Source: Acidobacteriota bacterium
GTDB taxonomy: Bacteria > Acidobacteriota > Blastocatellia > Pyrinomonadales > Pyrinomonadaceae
Direction of reading: 5' to 3'
Assembly (NCBI GenBank): GCA_020199835.1
Contig: JAIVJV010000011.1
Location: 124,001 to 188,000 of the forward strand
DNA: 64,000 nucleotides
Below the pieces are notes generated by a model. The model saw nothing but the letters and a program-made list of their open reading frames with translations. It was not told the DNA's origin and ran no database searches. Numbering within the stretch: the first letter of the stretch is position 1; each line of letters starts with the position of its first letter. The translations under genes were made by a program, and so were the position numbers. Positions 9,094-17,111 of this stretch are shown here, piece after piece.

Positions 9094-9822
9094 TTAGAGG
9101 ATGCGCTTGGCGAAACCTTTGATGCCGAACTCTTTCTCAGGCTTGACGATGTGCGTGATGTTGCAATGACCACGCGGCTCACTGCCGCTCGGATAAGTCA
9201 TGCGCGATTTCACTGGGCACGACGGTGTGGCGAGTAAACCGTTGCCGGGATCGATCACAACGGTAACCGTCGGAACCGCGGGAGTGCTCTCATTCGCAGG
9301 AGCAGAAGTCTCACTGACTGCTTCAGTAGCGGGGGCTGAATCGTTCTCAGTTCGGTTACGAACAGTGTGCGTTGGCTCCTGACGAGTGTCAGCGGCGGGT
9401 TCCACGACCGACTCCTCGACCTCGGTCGTTTGCAATGCGCGCTCACGATCGCGCACGAGCTTTTGCGTAGTGAGAGCGAAGACGACAGCGAATACCGCCA
9501 GCGCGGCTGCAACATACCAATGCCAACTCCCGCCGCGACGTTGCGGAACAACAACTTCAAGTGGAACTGTTTGCGCGCGATGTGACGTGGGCCGTGGTGG
9601 AGGTGGAGGAACGCGGCGCTTGTGACGTGAGATCAACTGCTCGTAAGCTTCGTTGATCTCCTTCAACTTCTCCTGTGCTTTGTCCTGCAAACGTGGATCG
9701 TGCAGGAACCGATCGGGATGCCAGACTTTGGCCAGGTCCCGATGTGCTGTTTTCAATTCACCATCGGAAACGCCGGGTTTTACTCCCAGCACATCGTAGG
9801 CCCAGCCAAGTTCTGTGCTCAA
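9094..9822 (-). CDS. membrane-anchored J-domain protein
   Basis: A 242-residue protein with an N-terminal J domain (residues ~5-65) containing the HPD tripeptide (VWHPDRF) needed to stimulate DnaK ATPase. A Pro-rich linker, one transmembrane helix (~101-120) and an acidic Thr/Glu-rich region follow. The C-terminal ~45 residues with two cysteines could be a small periplasmic domain. It starts at TTG 9822 behind AGAGGAAA. The small membrane-protein gene lies 10 bp upstream. Its specific client is unknown. Confidence 0.8.
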   Translation of the reverse strand: MSTELGWAYDVLGVKPGVSDGELKTAHRDLAKVWHPDRFLHDPRLQDKAQEKLKEINEAYEQLISRHKRRVPPPPPRPTSHRAQTVPLEVVVPQRRGGSWHWYVAAALAVFAVVFALTTQKLVRDRERALQTTEVEESVVEPAADTRQEPTHTVRNRTENDSAPATEAVSETSAPANESTPAVPTVTVVIDPGNGLLATPSCPVKSRMTYPSGSEPRGHCNITHIVKPEKEFGIKGFAKRIL

Positions 9823-9832
9823 TTATTTCCTC

Positions 9833-10027
9833 TTAAGACAGAGCCGCCGCCAACTTTTTAACCCCACCCAGTAGCTCGTGCGCGCTTGGCACGGGCACGC
9901 CCATGTACTGCATTACTGCGACCACCACGAACCCAAGGGCGACGCTCGTGACTACGGTTTTAACCACCGCAGCACCAAGCTGAGTCAAAAACGCTGACAC
10001 GGATCTAGCAACTCGTTTAATTCGCAT
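9833..10027 (-). CDS. small single-span membrane protein
   Basis: A 64-residue protein with a basic N-terminus (MRIKRVARS) and one hydrophobic helix (~17-42). A GGGGAGAT ribosome binding site precedes the ATG. It probably forms a two-gene unit with the downstream J-domain gene. The function is unknown. Confidence 0.6.
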   Translation of the reverse strand: MRIKRVARSVSAFLTQLGAAVVKTVVTSVALGFVVVAVMQYMGVPVPSAHELLGGVKKLAAALS

Positions 10028-10162
10028 TGTGATCTCCCCAGACTGCTAATCGTTCGGTCGAAAACAACTTTTGAGGACCTCCTGGGGCCGTCGGGGAAGA
10101 GAACGAGGGCAAAACTCGGCGACTATTATGACAAAGCCAGCGAGCATTGACAACAGTGTTTT

Positions 10163-11305
10163 TCAGGTTTTATCTGGTGAAATAGCAGGGGTTGTGGGCA
10201 GGTGGATGGTAAACATACTGCCTTTCCCGAGTTCAGACTGGACGGTGACCTCCCCGCCGTGCAGGAGAGCAAGGTGCTTGACTATCGCCAAGCCCAAACC
10301 GGTGCCGCCCATCTCCCGCGAACGCGCCCGATCCACACGATAGAAGCGTTCGAACAGACGTTCCAGGTGTTGCGCCGGAATGCCGTCGCCATCGTCGGTG
10401 ACAAGGATGCGATCGCGTGTTCCTGATTCGTGACTGATCGTGACGGTGCCGTTCTGACGGCTGAACTTGATGCCGTTGTCGATGAGGTTGGTGAGCATCT
10501 GTTCGAGCCGGCGTGAATCGGCGTAGACCATCGCGCCGGGCATGACCTGGTTTTCAAGCGTTACCCCGTGCGCCTCGGCTTGCCTCGTGAGTGAAGCGCC
10601 CACGTCGTCAACCACTGAATGAAGCTCGACCGGCGCAACTCGCAACTGGACGTTACCGCCTTCGATGGCCGTCAACTCGAGAATGTCATCGATGAGACCG
10701 TGCATGCGTGAGGCGTTTTTGCGAATGATCGAAAGAAAGCGCTGGCAGCTCTCCGGATCTTCCGTCGCGCCGCTTTCGAGCGTCTCAACAAACGCGAGGA
10801 TCGCCGTGAGCGGCGTGCGCAGTTCGTGTGAAACGTTTGAGAGAAATTCCTGACGCACGAGTTCGAGGCGTTCGGTGCGAGTAATGTCGAAAAAGACTCC
10901 GAGCGCACCATCGGCGCCACGACCGTTTACATTGCCGATCGGCACGACGCGCAGATCGAAAACCTGCCGGTCTGGTCCATGTGTTTCCACTTTGACGCCG
11001 CCGACTTCGTTACCTTTCAGGCCGTCGAGAAACGCGTTGTAGATCGCTGGGTTCCGTGTCAGTTCGGTGAGACGTTGCGCTTTGAGCCTCGCGATTGAGG
11101 CGCTGAAGAGTTTGTGGGCGGCGGCATTCGAAGCGACGACGCGCATGTCCTTGTTGACTACGAGGAGGCCTTCGCGCATCCCGGCGAGCGTCGCTTCGAA
11201 GAGTGTGCCCGCGGCGAAGATATCATCCGTTTTATCGCCTGTTTCCGTGTCCCGCACTTGCGGGTTTTCGTGTTTTGCGAATGCTGCTATTAGTCGCCTG
11301 AACAC
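10163..11305 (-). CDS. phoR: phosphate-regulon sensor histidine kinase
   Basis: A 380-residue kinase: PAS domain (~35-140), HisKA dimerisation domain with H-box SNVSHELRTPL (~155), and a C-terminal ATPase domain with N-box (LIDNGIKF), G1 (VTDDGDGIP) and G2 (GGTGLGLAIVK) motifs. It should phosphorylate PhoB when phosphate is short. No membrane helix is present, so sensing probably goes through PhoU/Pst contact. GTG start; it is the last gene of the pst-pho unit, 4 bp after phoB. Confidence 0.92.
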   Translation of the reverse strand: MFRRLIAAFAKHENPQVRDTETGDKTDDIFAAGTLFEATLAGMREGLLVVNKDMRVVASNAAAHKLFSASIARLKAQRLTELTRNPAIYNAFLDGLKGNEVGGVKVETHGPDRQVFDLRVVPIGNVNGRGADGALGVFFDITRTERLELVRQEFLSNVSHELRTPLTAILAFVETLESGATEDPESCQRFLSIIRKNASRMHGLIDDILELTAIEGGNVQLRVAPVELHSVVDDVGASLTRQAEAHGVTLENQVMPGAMVYADSRRLEQMLTNLIDNGIKFSRQNGTVTISHESGTRDRILVTDDGDGIPAQHLERLFERFYRVDRARSREMGGTGLGLAIVKHLALLHGGEVTVQSELGKGSMFTIHLPTTPAISPDKT

Positions 11306-11309
11306 AAAA

Positions 11310-11996
11310 TCACCTACAACCGACGAACCGATACCCCACTCCGACTACGGTTTCGATGCAGTCGCCACACTTGTCGAGTTTCTGCCGCAGACGGCGAATG
11401 TGCACGTCGAGCGTGCGCGCATCGCCATAGTAACTGTAACCCCAAACACTATCCAGCAACTGCTGCCGCGTCACCACTCGATCGGCGCTGCGCGCGAGCA
11501 CTGACAACAGCGTGAACTCCTTGTTGGTCAGTTTCACTTTCGCGCCGTCGCAAAGCACGCGGATGTCGTCGAAGTCGATGGTCAGATGGTCGTCTTCGTA
11601 AGTCTTGCCCATCGTCTCGTCAGCGCGTCGCATCACCGCGCGCACGCGCGCTAGCAGTTCACGCACCGAGAAAGGCTTCGTGATGTAGTCGTCGGCGCCG
11701 AGATCGAGACCCGAGACGCGATCTGATTCCGAAGTCTTCGCCGTCAACATGATGATCGGCGTACGACGCGTCGCCGGCTCGCGTCGCAAACGGCGACACA
11801 GTTCGATGCCACTCATCCCCGGCAACATCAAATCCAGAATTATGAGTCGCGGTGATTCGCGTTCATTCAAAGCGGCCGCGAGTCCGGCTTCTCCCGTGGG
11901 CGCGGTGACGGCCGGCAGACCTTCGCGTTCGAAGTTGTACTTCAAGCTCTCGGAGATGTCGGCGTCATCTTCGATGATGAGGATGGGGCGGGTCAT
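11310..11996 (-). CDS. phoB: phosphate-regulon response regulator
   Basis: A 228-residue OmpR/PhoB-family regulator. The receiver domain (1-118) has the acidic pair EDD near residue 8, phospho-acceptor Asp in LDLMLPG (~52) and Lys in ITKPF (~103). The winged-helix domain follows (~130-228, ending DKCGDCIETVVGVGYRF). Start 11996 is chosen since the receiver begins directly at MTRPILIIEDD. It lies between phoU and phoR and should bind the repeat boxes noted upstream of pstS. Confidence 0.94.
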   Translation of the reverse strand: MTRPILIIEDDADISESLKYNFEREGLPAVTAPTGEAGLAAALNERESPRLIILDLMLPGMSGIELCRRLRREPATRRTPIIMLTAKTSESDRVSGLDLGADDYITKPFSVRELLARVRAVMRRADETMGKTYEDDHLTIDFDDIRVLCDGAKVKLTNKEFTLLSVLARSADRVVTRQQLLDSVWGYSYYGDARTLDVHIRRLRQKLDKCGDCIETVVGVGYRFVGCR

Positions 11997-11998
11997 GA

Positions 11999-12658
11999 TT
12001 ATTTGTTGTGTTTGATAAACGCCGCTTCCGCCATGTAGACGGTTAGTTCGCAAATGTCGGTAACGTAATCGCCGATGCGTTCGAGGTGCTTGGCAACGAA
12101 CAACAACCGAGCGTCGCGCGTCGCGGTGGCAGGTTCAGTCACCATCAATTCGATCAACCGATGAAACGTGTGATTGTAGAGGTCGTTGATCTCGCTGTCG
12201 CTCTTGATGATCTCGCGGGCCATCACTGCGTCGCCCGACGTAAACGCATCGAGCGCGCCGCGCAACATATTCAACGCATGTTTGGCCATGCGGCTGAGAT
12301 CGGGCACTGACTGGAGCTCCGGTTCGTTGTTTAGATCGATGGCTGCACGCGCGATGTTGCACGCGTGGTCGGCAATGCGTTCTAGCACCGGCGCCATTTT
12401 CGCCACCGAGATGACAAAACGAAGATCGCGCGCGGCCGGCTGGCGCAAGGCGATGATGTCGATGCACTGGCGATCAATCTCCACTTCGAGATGATCGACT
12501 TCATCGTCGTGATCGAGTACCTGGCGCGCAACTTCGCTGTCACGTTTGCTCAGCGCGTACATCGCGCGTTCGAGAGCCTGCTCCGCTTCGCCGCCGAGCA
12601 GCAACACGCGGTCGCGCAAGGAGCTCAGTTCGTCGTCGAGATGACGATGTAGATCCAT
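11999..12658 (-). CDS. phoU: phosphate transport system regulator PhoU
   Basis: PhoU links the PstSCAB transporter to PhoR and damps the Pho response when phosphate is ample. The 219-residue all-helical protein shows both PhoU repeats, with metal-binding acidic motifs ERIADHACNIA (~95) and ERIGDYVTDICE (~195). It lies 10 bp after pstB and 2 bp before phoB. Confidence 0.95.
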   Translation of the reverse strand: MDLHRHLDDELSSLRDRVLLLGGEAEQALERAMYALSKRDSEVARQVLDHDDEVDHLEVEIDRQCIDIIALRQPAARDLRFVISVAKMAPVLERIADHACNIARAAIDLNNEPELQSVPDLSRMAKHALNMLRGALDAFTSGDAVMAREIIKSDSEINDLYNHTFHRLIELMVTEPATATRDARLLFVAKHLERIGDYVTDICELTVYMAEAAFIKHNK

Positions 12659-12668
12659 AAACTGCTAC

Positions 12669-13502
12669 TTACCCAAACCTTCCCGTGATGTAATCCTCGG
12701 TCAACTTTTCATTCGGGGCTGTGAACATCTTCTCAGTCGCATTGACTTCGATCAACTTGCCCAGCAGGAAGAACGCGGTCGTGTCGGAAACACGTGCTGC
12801 CTGTTGCATGTTGTGCGTGACAATCACGATCGTGTACTGCTTCTTCAAGTCGAAGATCAACTCTTCGATTTTCGAAGTCGCGATCGGATCGAGCGCTGAT
12901 GCCGGTTCGTCCATCAACAGCACTTCGGGACGAATCGCGAGCGCCCGCGCGATGCACAACCGTTGTTGTTGTCCACCCGAAAGACTCAGTGCCGAAGTCT
13001 TGAGGCGGTCTTTGACTTCATTCCACAGCGCCGCATCTTTGAGCGCTTCTTCCACGCGGCCCGCGAGTTCCGAACCACTGCTCGTCACACGATTGATCCG
13101 CAAGCCGTAAGCGACATTGTCAAAGATCGACTTCGGAAACGGATTCGACTTTTGAAACACCATTCCAACTCGCCGTCGCAATTCGACCACGTCCGCGCCA
13201 GGCGCATAAATGTCTTGGTCGTCGATCAAAACCTGTCCGGCGACGCGTGTGCCGGGAATTACGTCGTTCATCCGGTTGAGCGTGCGCAGGAAAGTCGACT
13301 TGCCGCAACCCGATGGACCGATGAACGCCATTACGATGCGTTCCGGAATCTCAATCGAGATGTTGTGCAGCGCCTGCACGCGACCGTAGAAGAAGTTGAG
13401 ATCGCGCACTGCGACCTTTGTGGAACTACTCGTCCCTGACGCGGGAGCGCTGCCGCGCCTGGAGCCAACTTCAATTTTTGGAGGTTCAGTTTGAACCGGC
13501 AT
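12669..13502 (-). CDS. pstB: phosphate ABC transporter ATP-binding protein
   Basis: A 277-residue ABC ATPase driving phosphate import. Walker [10 protein letters not shown] (~62), signature LSGGQQQR (~175), Walker [14 protein letters not shown] (~195) and switch His (VTHNMQQA, ~228) are all present. A ~25-residue Ser/Pro-rich N-terminal extension precedes the domain. The C-terminus DYITGRFG is typical of PstB. Confidence 0.97.
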   Translation of the reverse strand: MPVQTEPPKIEVGSRRGSAPASGTSSSTKVAVRDLNFFYGRVQALHNISIEIPERIVMAFIGPSGCGKSTFLRTLNRMNDVIPGTRVAGQVLIDDQDIYAPGADVVELRRRVGMVFQKSNPFPKSIFDNVAYGLRINRVTSSGSELAGRVEEALKDAALWNEVKDRLKTSALSLSGGQQQRLCIARALAIRPEVLLMDEPASALDPIATSKIEELIFDLKKQYTIVIVTHNMQQAARVSDTTAFFLLGKLIEVNATEKMFTAPNEKLTEDYITGRFG

Positions 13503-13505
13503 AAA

Positions 13506-14339
13506 CTAAAACTTCTTCCTCGTCAAAAAACGGACCATGATGTTTATCCCCAGAACCAATGTCATCAGCACCAGTGTCGCGGCCCACGCCTGCGCGTGCC
13601 ACTCGTCGTACGGCGAGATCGCGTAGTTGTAGATCTGCACGGTGAGCGACGCGATCGGTTCGTTCAGCGAGGTCGGAAAGAACCGGCTGCCAAACGCGGT
13701 GAACAGCAGTGGCGCTGTTTCACCCGAGACACGCGCGATCGCGAGCATCGCCCCGGTCGCGATTCCCGGCGCCGCTGCCGGAATCACCACGCCCAACGTC
13801 ACGCGCCATTGCGGCGCGCCCAACGCCAAGGCGCCTTCGCGCAAACTGTGCGGCACCAGTTTCAACATCTCTTCCGTCGTGCGCGCGACGATCGGCACCA
13901 TGATCAGGGCGAGCGCAACGCCACCCGCGAACGCGGAGAAGTGCCTCATCGGCAACACCAGAACCGCGTAAACAAAAACTCCCGTAACGATCGAGGGAAT
14001 ACCCGTCAACGTGTCGACGATAAATCGCACCACGTTGCCCACCCGCCCGCGACCCACTTCCGAGAGATAAACTCCGACGCAGATCCCGAGTGGTAAACCG
14101 ATCACTGACGAAAGCAGAAGCAGTACGAGCGAACCAAGGATCGCGTTGCCAATGCCGCCGCCTTCGCCAACGGGCCGTGGGCTATCAGTCAAAAACTGAA
14201 AGCTGAGTGAGCCGATGCCCTGCCACGCGATGTACGACAGGATGATCAGCAGCGCTCCGACCGCCAGCAGCGTGCACAACGCCGTCAGGCCAGTCATGAC
14301 CGCGCTGTTCATTCGACGAATGCGATCGCTGTGATTCAT
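13506..14339 (-). CDS. pstA: phosphate ABC transporter permease PstA
   Basis: A 277-residue permease with six hydrophobic spans and the binding-protein-dependent EAA loop (SLREGALALGAPQWRV, ~165). I chose ATG 14339: it overlaps the pstC stop as TGATG, a coupling arrangement repeated elsewhere in this window. It ends 3 bp before pstB. Confidence 0.95.
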   Translation of the reverse strand: MNHSDRIRRMNSAVMTGLTALCTLLAVGALLIILSYIAWQGIGSLSFQFLTDSPRPVGEGGGIGNAILGSLVLLLLSSVIGLPLGICVGVYLSEVGRGRVGNVVRFIVDTLTGIPSIVTGVFVYAVLVLPMRHFSAFAGGVALALIMVPIVARTTEEMLKLVPHSLREGALALGAPQWRVTLGVVIPAAAPGIATGAMLAIARVSGETAPLLFTAFGSRFFPTSLNEPIASLTVQIYNYAISPYDEWHAQAWAATLVLMTLVLGINIMVRFLTRKKF

Positions 14340-15337
14340 CAAGCAGCCCTGCCGACTCCACCGGTCTTTCGCGTCACATTCCACACCAACACGCGCGCGA
14401 TGCCGTTAACGACAAAAGTCACCAGAAACAAGATCAGTCCTAGTTCGACCAACGCACTCAAGTAGAGATCGCCGGTCGCCTCCGTGAACTCGTTCGCAAT
14501 CGCCGACGCAATCGTGTACGACGGATCAAAGAGCGAGAGACTGATCTGCGCGCGGTTGCCGATCACCATCGTAACCGCCATCGTTTCGCCGAGTGCGCGA
14601 CCGAGACCGAGAATCACAGCGCCCGCGATTCCCGGAGCGCCATTCACCAACACCACGCGAATCATCTCCCACTTGGTAGCGCCAAGCGCGAGCGCGGCTT
14701 CACGCTGCGAACCCGGGACCGCCGTAAGCACGTCGCGCACGACTGCCGAGATGATTGGCGTGACCATGATGGCCAAAATGATTCCTCCCGTGAGCAAGCC
14801 AATACCAGTGATCGATCCCTGGAAGAGCGGTAACCATCCAAACGCGCTCGCGAGTGCCGGTTCGATGTAGTTTCTGAGAAACGGAGCCAGCACGAAGATT
14901 CCCCAAAGGCCGTAGACCACTGAAGGAATCGCCGCGAGCAACTCGACTAGAAACCCGACCGGCCGCGCGATGTAGTGCGGCGCCTGCTCAACCAGGAAGA
15001 TCGCAATACCCAATGAAAATGGAACGCTGATCAAAAGCGCGATGAGCGATGAAGCCACAGTGCCGTAAATGAACGGCAACGCGCCGAACTCACCCTTGAT
15101 GGGATCCCAGCGCTGGCTCTTCAAAAAGTTGAATCCAAACTGGCGAATCGACGGCATCGAATCGACAGTCAGCGCCACAACCATCGAGACGACGATTGCA
15201 ACCATCAACAGCGCGACACCAAACATGAGCACACGAAAAACTGCGTCGCCCGTGTTCCCTGTCGGCGAAAGCACACGCCGCCAGGTCGAACCCTGTCCAA
15301 CGAAATTCATTCCCTCGTTTTCGGGTACCGCGCTCAT
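14339..15337 (-). CDS. pstC: phosphate ABC transporter permease PstC
   Basis: A 332-residue permease with a cytoplasmic N-terminus of ~25 residues, a first span near 30-55 and five more spans, plus an EAA loop (SQREAALALGATKWEM, ~215). It pairs with PstA to form the channel. A REP-like palindrome separates it from pstS upstream. Confidence 0.95.
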   Translation of the reverse strand: MSAVPENEGMNFVGQGSTWRRVLSPTGNTGDAVFRVLMFGVALLMVAIVVSMVVALTVDSMPSIRQFGFNFLKSQRWDPIKGEFGALPFIYGTVASSLIALLISVPFSLGIAIFLVEQAPHYIARPVGFLVELLAAIPSVVYGLWGIFVLAPFLRNYIEPALASAFGWLPLFQGSITGIGLLTGGIILAIMVTPIISAVVRDVLTAVPGSQREAALALGATKWEMIRVVLVNGAPGIAGAVILGLGRALGETMAVTMVIGNRAQISLSLFDPSYTIASAIANEFTEATGDLYLSALVELGLILFLVTFVVNGIARVLVWNVTRKTGGVGRAA

Positions 15338-15356
15338 GTATCAACACCCTAGGACC

Positions 15357-15438
15357 CTGGGACCGCAGGCGTCTCGCCTGCAGTTCTAACGGCATGGCCT
15401 GATTCGTTCCCCGGCAGGCGAGACACCTGCGGTCCCAG
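15357..15438. repeat. REP-like palindromic element, copy 1
   Basis: Two 25-base arms (15357-15381 and 15414-15438) are inverted copies with one mismatch; the outer end reads CTGGGACCGCAGG. Each arm can also form its own small hairpin (GCAGGCG-tct-CGCCTGC). It sits in the pstS-pstC gap. A second copy with the same arms lies at 35935-36015. Confidence 0.85.
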
Positions 15439-15444
15439 CAAACG

Positions 15445-16542
15445 TTACTGCCTGAGGGAGGCGCCTCCGGCAGTAATCGAATTGATCTTTGCTTCCGCGC
15501 GCTTCACGACGTCGGCGGGCAATGGCGCGTACAGCAGGTCTTTCGCGAAGCGTTCGCCGTCGTGTATTCCCCACCACAGAAAATCAACGAGGGCCTTTCC
15601 CTTCACCGGATCCTTTTGGTCCTTGTACACGAGAATGTAGGTGTAACTCGCGATGGGATAAGCCTGGGCGCCGGTCGCGTTCGTTATAGACACGCGCAGA
15701 TCTTCAGGCATGCTCGCGGCGGAAGCTGCCGCTGCTGCTGTTACCGAGTCAATCGAAGGCTCGACGAAACTGCCGCCGCCGTTCTTGATATGGGCCACGG
15801 GCAACTTGTTTTGCACGGCGTACGCCAATTCGACGTAGCCGATCGTGTTCGGCGTGTTCTTGACCTGACCCGTGACGCCTTCGTTCCCTTTACCGCCGAG
15901 GCCGACGGGCCAACTCGGTGACGTACCCGATCCGACTTTCTCTTTCCACTCCGCGCTGACTTTTGAAAGATAGTCAGTGAACACGGCCGACGTTCCACTG
16001 CCGTCCGAGCGATGGACCACGGTGATGTCGTTTGCCGGTAACGTGACGCCCGGATTGTCGGCGGCGATCCTCGGGTCGTTCCACTTGGTTATTTTTCCGA
16101 GAAAAATGTCGGCGACCACCTCGGACGAAAAACGCAGTGGCTGGTTGACGCCGCTGAGGTTGTAAGTAATCACGACCGCGCCCAGCACAGTTGGCACGTG
16201 CAGTATCTCGCCGGGCGCGGACTTGAGATCTTCATCCTTCATCGGCGAGTCTGAGGCGCCGAAGTCTACCGTCTGATCCTTGAGCTGCTTGATGCCGCCG
16301 CCCGAGCCGATCGACTGGTAATCGATTCTGACGTTTCCGTGCAGCTTGCCGTACTCACTTAACCATTTTTGATAAAGCGGGTTCGGGAACGTCGCGCCCG
16401 CGCCTTGCAGACTCACATTGCCGCCGCCGCCTGGGCCACCGCCCGAATTACAAGCCGCGGACGCAACGAGAATCGCGAGTGCGCAAAACGTAGCAAGCAA
16501 TTGTAGACTTCTCTGGCGCAGGCCGGGATGGGAAACAGACAT
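15445..16542 (-). CDS. pstS: phosphate-binding periplasmic lipoprotein
   Basis: A 365-residue phosphate-binding protein. The signal peptide ends in a lipobox (VASAAC, Cys ~31), followed by a Gly-rich linker and the PstS fold. Phosphate-contact motifs are visible: GAGATFPNPLY (~48), SIGSGGGIKQL (~77), DFGASDSPM (~93) and HRSDGSGTSAVF (~173). The AGGAGA site is well placed before the ATG. First gene of the pst-pho unit; its upstream region carries 11-bp direct repeats and a -10-like element. Confidence 0.96.
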   Translation of the reverse strand: MSVSHPGLRQRSLQLLATFCALAILVASAACNSGGGPGGGGNVSLQGAGATFPNPLYQKWLSEYGKLHGNVRIDYQSIGSGGGIKQLKDQTVDFGASDSPMKDEDLKSAPGEILHVPTVLGAVVITYNLSGVNQPLRFSSEVVADIFLGKITKWNDPRIAADNPGVTLPANDITVVHRSDGSGTSAVFTDYLSKVSAEWKEKVGSGTSPSWPVGLGGKGNEGVTGQVKNTPNTIGYVELAYAVQNKLPVAHIKNGGGSFVEPSIDSVTAAAAASAASMPEDLRVSITNATGAQAYPIASYTYILVYKDQKDPVKGKALVDFLWWGIHDGERFAKDLLYAPLPADVVKRAEAKINSITAGGASLRQ

Positions 16543-16592
16543 TTAAGATCTCCTGTGCTTGTCGGGCTTTCGCGAGCGATTAGTAAAGGGCC

Positions 16593-16653
16593 AATCTAGG
16601 GAGCCGGTGTTACATCCAACTGAACTGCATCTGAACTCTCAGTTAACACAGAG
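16593..16653 (-). promoter_or_regulatory. candidate Pho box and -10 element of pstS
   Basis: On the plus strand, units beginning TTACA, TGAAC, TGAAC and TTAAC start at 16610, 16621, 16632 and 16643, exactly 11 bp apart. Read on the coding strand they are xGTTMA + 5-bp repeats, the layout of PhoB-family boxes. A TAGATT (16593-16598) sits 11 bp downstream of the array, where a -10 would be expected. Confidence 0.6.
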
Positions 16654-16669
16654 GTGGGGACCACGGATT

Positions 16670-17032
16670 TTACCGGGTTTTGGAGGTCAGCAACCGGTAA
16701 CCTACGTTGACCATCGTCTCGATGTGCAGCCCAAAATCCGAGAGCTTCGCACGCAAACGGTAGATGTAAACGTGTAGGCTTTCTGTATTGAGCGGCTTGT
16801 TGCTGCCCCAGACGGAGGTCCAAAGATCCTCGGCCGTGACGATTCGATCCGGAGTTCGCACGAGCCGCGAGAAGATCAGGAACTCCGTGCGCGGCAGCTT
16901 GATCGCCTGGCCGCCGCACGCGGCGTAATAGTTCTTGTGCTCCACTCGCAGATATCCATCGTCGAAGATGTCCTCCGGCAAATGATTTCCTCCTTGAATA
17001 CCTGTGACGGACATCTCCTCTGCTGACATCAT
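16670..17032 (-). CDS. stand-alone PhoB/OmpR-type winged-helix DNA-binding protein
   Basis: A 120-residue protein whose C-terminal ~95 residues form a transcriptional-regulator winged helix (PRTEFLIFSRLVRTPDRIVT, SLHVYIYRLRAKLSDFG and VGYRLL). No receiver domain or phospho-acceptor Asp is present, only ~25 unrelated N-terminal residues. Start 17032 is set by GGAGGT at good spacing. It sits between the TonB receptor gene (80 bp upstream) and pstS, so it may act on one or both. Targets are not known. Confidence 0.85.
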   Translation of the reverse strand: MMSAEEMSVTGIQGGNHLPEDIFDDGYLRVEHKNYYAACGGQAIKLPRTEFLIFSRLVRTPDRIVTAEDLWTSVWGSNKPLNTESLHVYIYRLRAKLSDFGLHIETMVNVGYRLLTSKTR

Positions 17033-17111
17033 CGATTTACCTCCTGCAAAGTTGACGCGAATCGAACCAGCAACCTGCAACAGCAGGCAGCCGTCTTGAA
17101 AGTTACTTTAA

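Noticed and set aside
13491..14096. 201-residue open frame antisense to pstA
   Set aside because: Arg/His-rich mirror of a permease gene and no plausible product.
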